This document shows positions 6,627-7,614 of a stretch of 7,614 bases of DNA, piece by piece. Location of the stretch: NCBI GenBank assembly GCA_023417955.1, contig JAEZDW010000300.1:1-7614 (forward strand), read 5' to 3'. Under the pieces are notes generated by a model. The model had not been told where the DNA came from. It did no database searches and saw only the letters and a program-made list of their open reading frames with translations. Made by a program: the position numbers and the translations under genes. The DNA is from Bacteroidota bacterium. Lineage in GTDB: Bacteria > Bacteroidota > Bacteroidia > Cytophagales > Cyclobacteriaceae. Each line of letters starts with the position of its first letter. Position 1 is the first letter of the stretch.

Positions 6627-6643
6627 TTTAGACTGATTCTAAA
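6627..6643. promoter_or_regulatory. Operator-like palindrome, site 2 (TTTAGA-CTGAT-TCTAAA)
   Basis: A perfect six-base inverted repeat with a five-base spacer ends at the base immediately before the receptor ATG. A bound protein would block transcription start and probably cover the ribosome-binding region. The regulator is not known; a metal-dependent repressor of the Fur or DtxR type is an inference from the siderophore-type receptor it precedes. Confidence 0.5.
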
Positions 6644-7614
6644 ATGAGAGCATACTACTTGATTTTGGTGCTAACTGCCTTTTAAACAGTTAGTTGGGCG
6701 CAAGGAAATGGGTCGGTAGCGGGGGTGGTAAGAACGTCAGATGGAAGTCCGGCTGAATTTGTAAACGTGTCGATAAACGGGACCACTAAAGGCGCCGTCG
6801 CGGATCGGAATGGCCGATTTGAGATCAAGAACGTAAAGCCAGGCTCGTATAAAGTGGTTGCCTCTTTTGTGGGGCTCGAGACCCAGGAGCTGGACGTTGA
6901 GGTCAGAAGCGACGAGGCGACGACGGTGAACTTCACCCTTTCAGAAAATACGAAACAGCTTGAAGAGATTGTGATCTCTACGGGCAGGCAGTACATGGAG
7001 AGTCCTTATGTTTCGAAGTTGCCGCTGAAATATCTCGAGAATCCGCAGGTTTATAGTGCGGTGTCGGCCGATCTGCTGAAACAACAAGCTATTACAAACT
7101 TTGACGATGCACTGAAGAATGTGCCGGGGGTGCACAAACTTTGGGAATCTACGGGTCGCGCTTATGGCGATGGTGCATCATATTATGCATTGCGCGGTTT
7201 TGAAGCACAGGCTACCATGGTGAACGGGCTGCCAGGGCTGACGAGCGGAAGTCTTGATCCTGCTAACATTGAAAAAATTGAAGTGATCAAAGGACCCAGT
7301 GGAACACTGTTTGGCAGCAGTCTGATTTCGTATGGAGGACTTATCAATACAGTGACAAAGAAGCCCTATGCAGGCTTTGGCGGCGAACTTTCTTACACTG
7401 CGGGAAGCTTTGGTTTAAACAGAGTCACTGCTGATATCAACACACCGCTGAAGGGCAATGAAGTTGTGTTGCGCCTTAACACTGCGTATCAAACTGAAAA
7501 CAGTTTCCAGGACGCGGGTTTCAGGAATTCATTCTTCATCGCGCCGACTGTTGAATTCAAGGCGAGTGATCGCCTGTCGTTTTTGTTTGTGACGGAATTC
7601 ATGCAGGAGGAGAG
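6644..7614 (+). CDS. TonB-dependent siderophore-type receptor, 5' part, with in-frame stop at codon 14
   Basis: The frame from ATG 6644 encodes the N-terminal 323 codons of an outer-membrane TonB-dependent receptor and runs off the window. Codons 1-20 read MRAYYLILVLTAF-stop-TVSWAQ, a clear signal peptide broken by TAA. Residues 23-99 form a CarboxypepD-like domain (VAGVVRTSDGSPAEFVNVSI, DRNGRFEIKNVKPGSYKV). LEEIVIST (106-113) is a TonB-box-like segment. Residues 117-240 are the plug: SADLLKQQAITNFDDALKNV, YALRGFE, IEKIEVIKGPSGTLFG and YGGLINTVTKKP, as in FhuA/FpvA-like siderophore receptors. Barrel strands begin after about 245. The probable substrate is a ferric siderophore, but this cannot be proved from the plug. 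No start codon after the stop retains a signal peptide: GTG 6725 and ATG 6995 both omit it. The gene is therefore a recent pseudogene, carries a sequence error, or is a strain variant. The downstream frame is intact. Confidence 0.88.
6683..6685 (+). other. Premature TAA within the receptor signal peptide
   Basis: The TAA follows GCC TTT and precedes ACA GTT AGT TGG GCG CAA in the same frame. One base change, TTA to TAA, would explain it and would restore Leu in the hydrophobic core (AFLTVSWAQ). No shift of frame is needed, so a homopolymer length error does not explain it. Confidence 0.85.

Larger units (their letters stand above)
6103..6643. other. Gene-free intergenic region, 541 bp
   Basis: I see no convincing protein gene here. 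The frames that are open have no recognisable domain, overlap one another on both strands and translate GC-rich repeat-like DNA. From the permease side outward the region holds GGATTA repeats, a perfect 7-1-7 palindrome, a GC-rich element with small stems, and the operator pair in front of the TonB receptor. It contains the 5' control regions of both divergent genes. Confidence 0.7.

Noticed and set aside
6725..6995. Alternative receptor starts at GTG 6725 or ATG 6995
   Set aside because: Neither would encode a signal peptide, and ATG 6995 would also remove the CarboxypepD-like domain and TonB box. An outer-membrane receptor made this way would not be exported.
6682..6996. Minus-strand 104-residue frame antisense to the receptor
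   Set aside because: The plus strand here encodes a clear CarboxypepD-like domain and TonB box, so the antisense frame is a shadow.

Overview
The window looks like chromosome from a member of the Bacteroidota, probably a free-living Cytophagales-type bacterium. Three things suggest this: a multidomain PD40/OmpA outer-membrane protein, a twin-FtsX permease of the large Bacteroidota type, and a TonB receptor carrying an N-terminal CarboxypepD-like domain. In addition, a TAnnTTTG-type -7 element lies directly upstream of the small transporter gene. The exact genus cannot be read from the sequence.

Layout. A small hypothetical helical protein (24-296, minus) lies head-to-head with an AlkA-type DNA glycosylase (377-976, plus). 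The glycosylase converges on a YdcZ/DUF606-type small membrane transporter (1001-1444, minus), with an imperfect hairpin at the junction. Upstream of the transporter on the same strand is a secreted or periplasmic PD40/CarboxypepD/OmpA protein (1501-3531, minus). A 177-bp gap with a four-copy ACACAGAA repeat follows, then an 8-TM MacB/FtsX-type ABC permease (3709-6102, minus). From 6103 to 6643 I see no convincing gene. That stretch holds GGATTA-type repeats, a perfect 7-1-7 palindrome, a GC-rich stem-forming element, and a pair of TTTAGA-N5-TCTAAA-like operators. The window ends inside a TonB-dependent siderophore-type receptor (6644 onward, plus).

The genes do not form one pathway. They combine DNA alkylation repair, small-molecule export, cell-envelope anchoring, an export or lipoprotein-type permease, and probable iron-complex uptake. 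The two most notable observations are both at the receptor. Its reading frame, otherwise open for 309 codons to the window edge, has a TAA at codon 14, exactly within the signal peptide. Its start codon abuts one of two matching palindromic operators that bracket a possible promoter, which suggests tight, probably metal-responsive repression. I did not see a clearly new multi-gene system. The intergenic element at about 6301-6500 is the best candidate for something undescribed.
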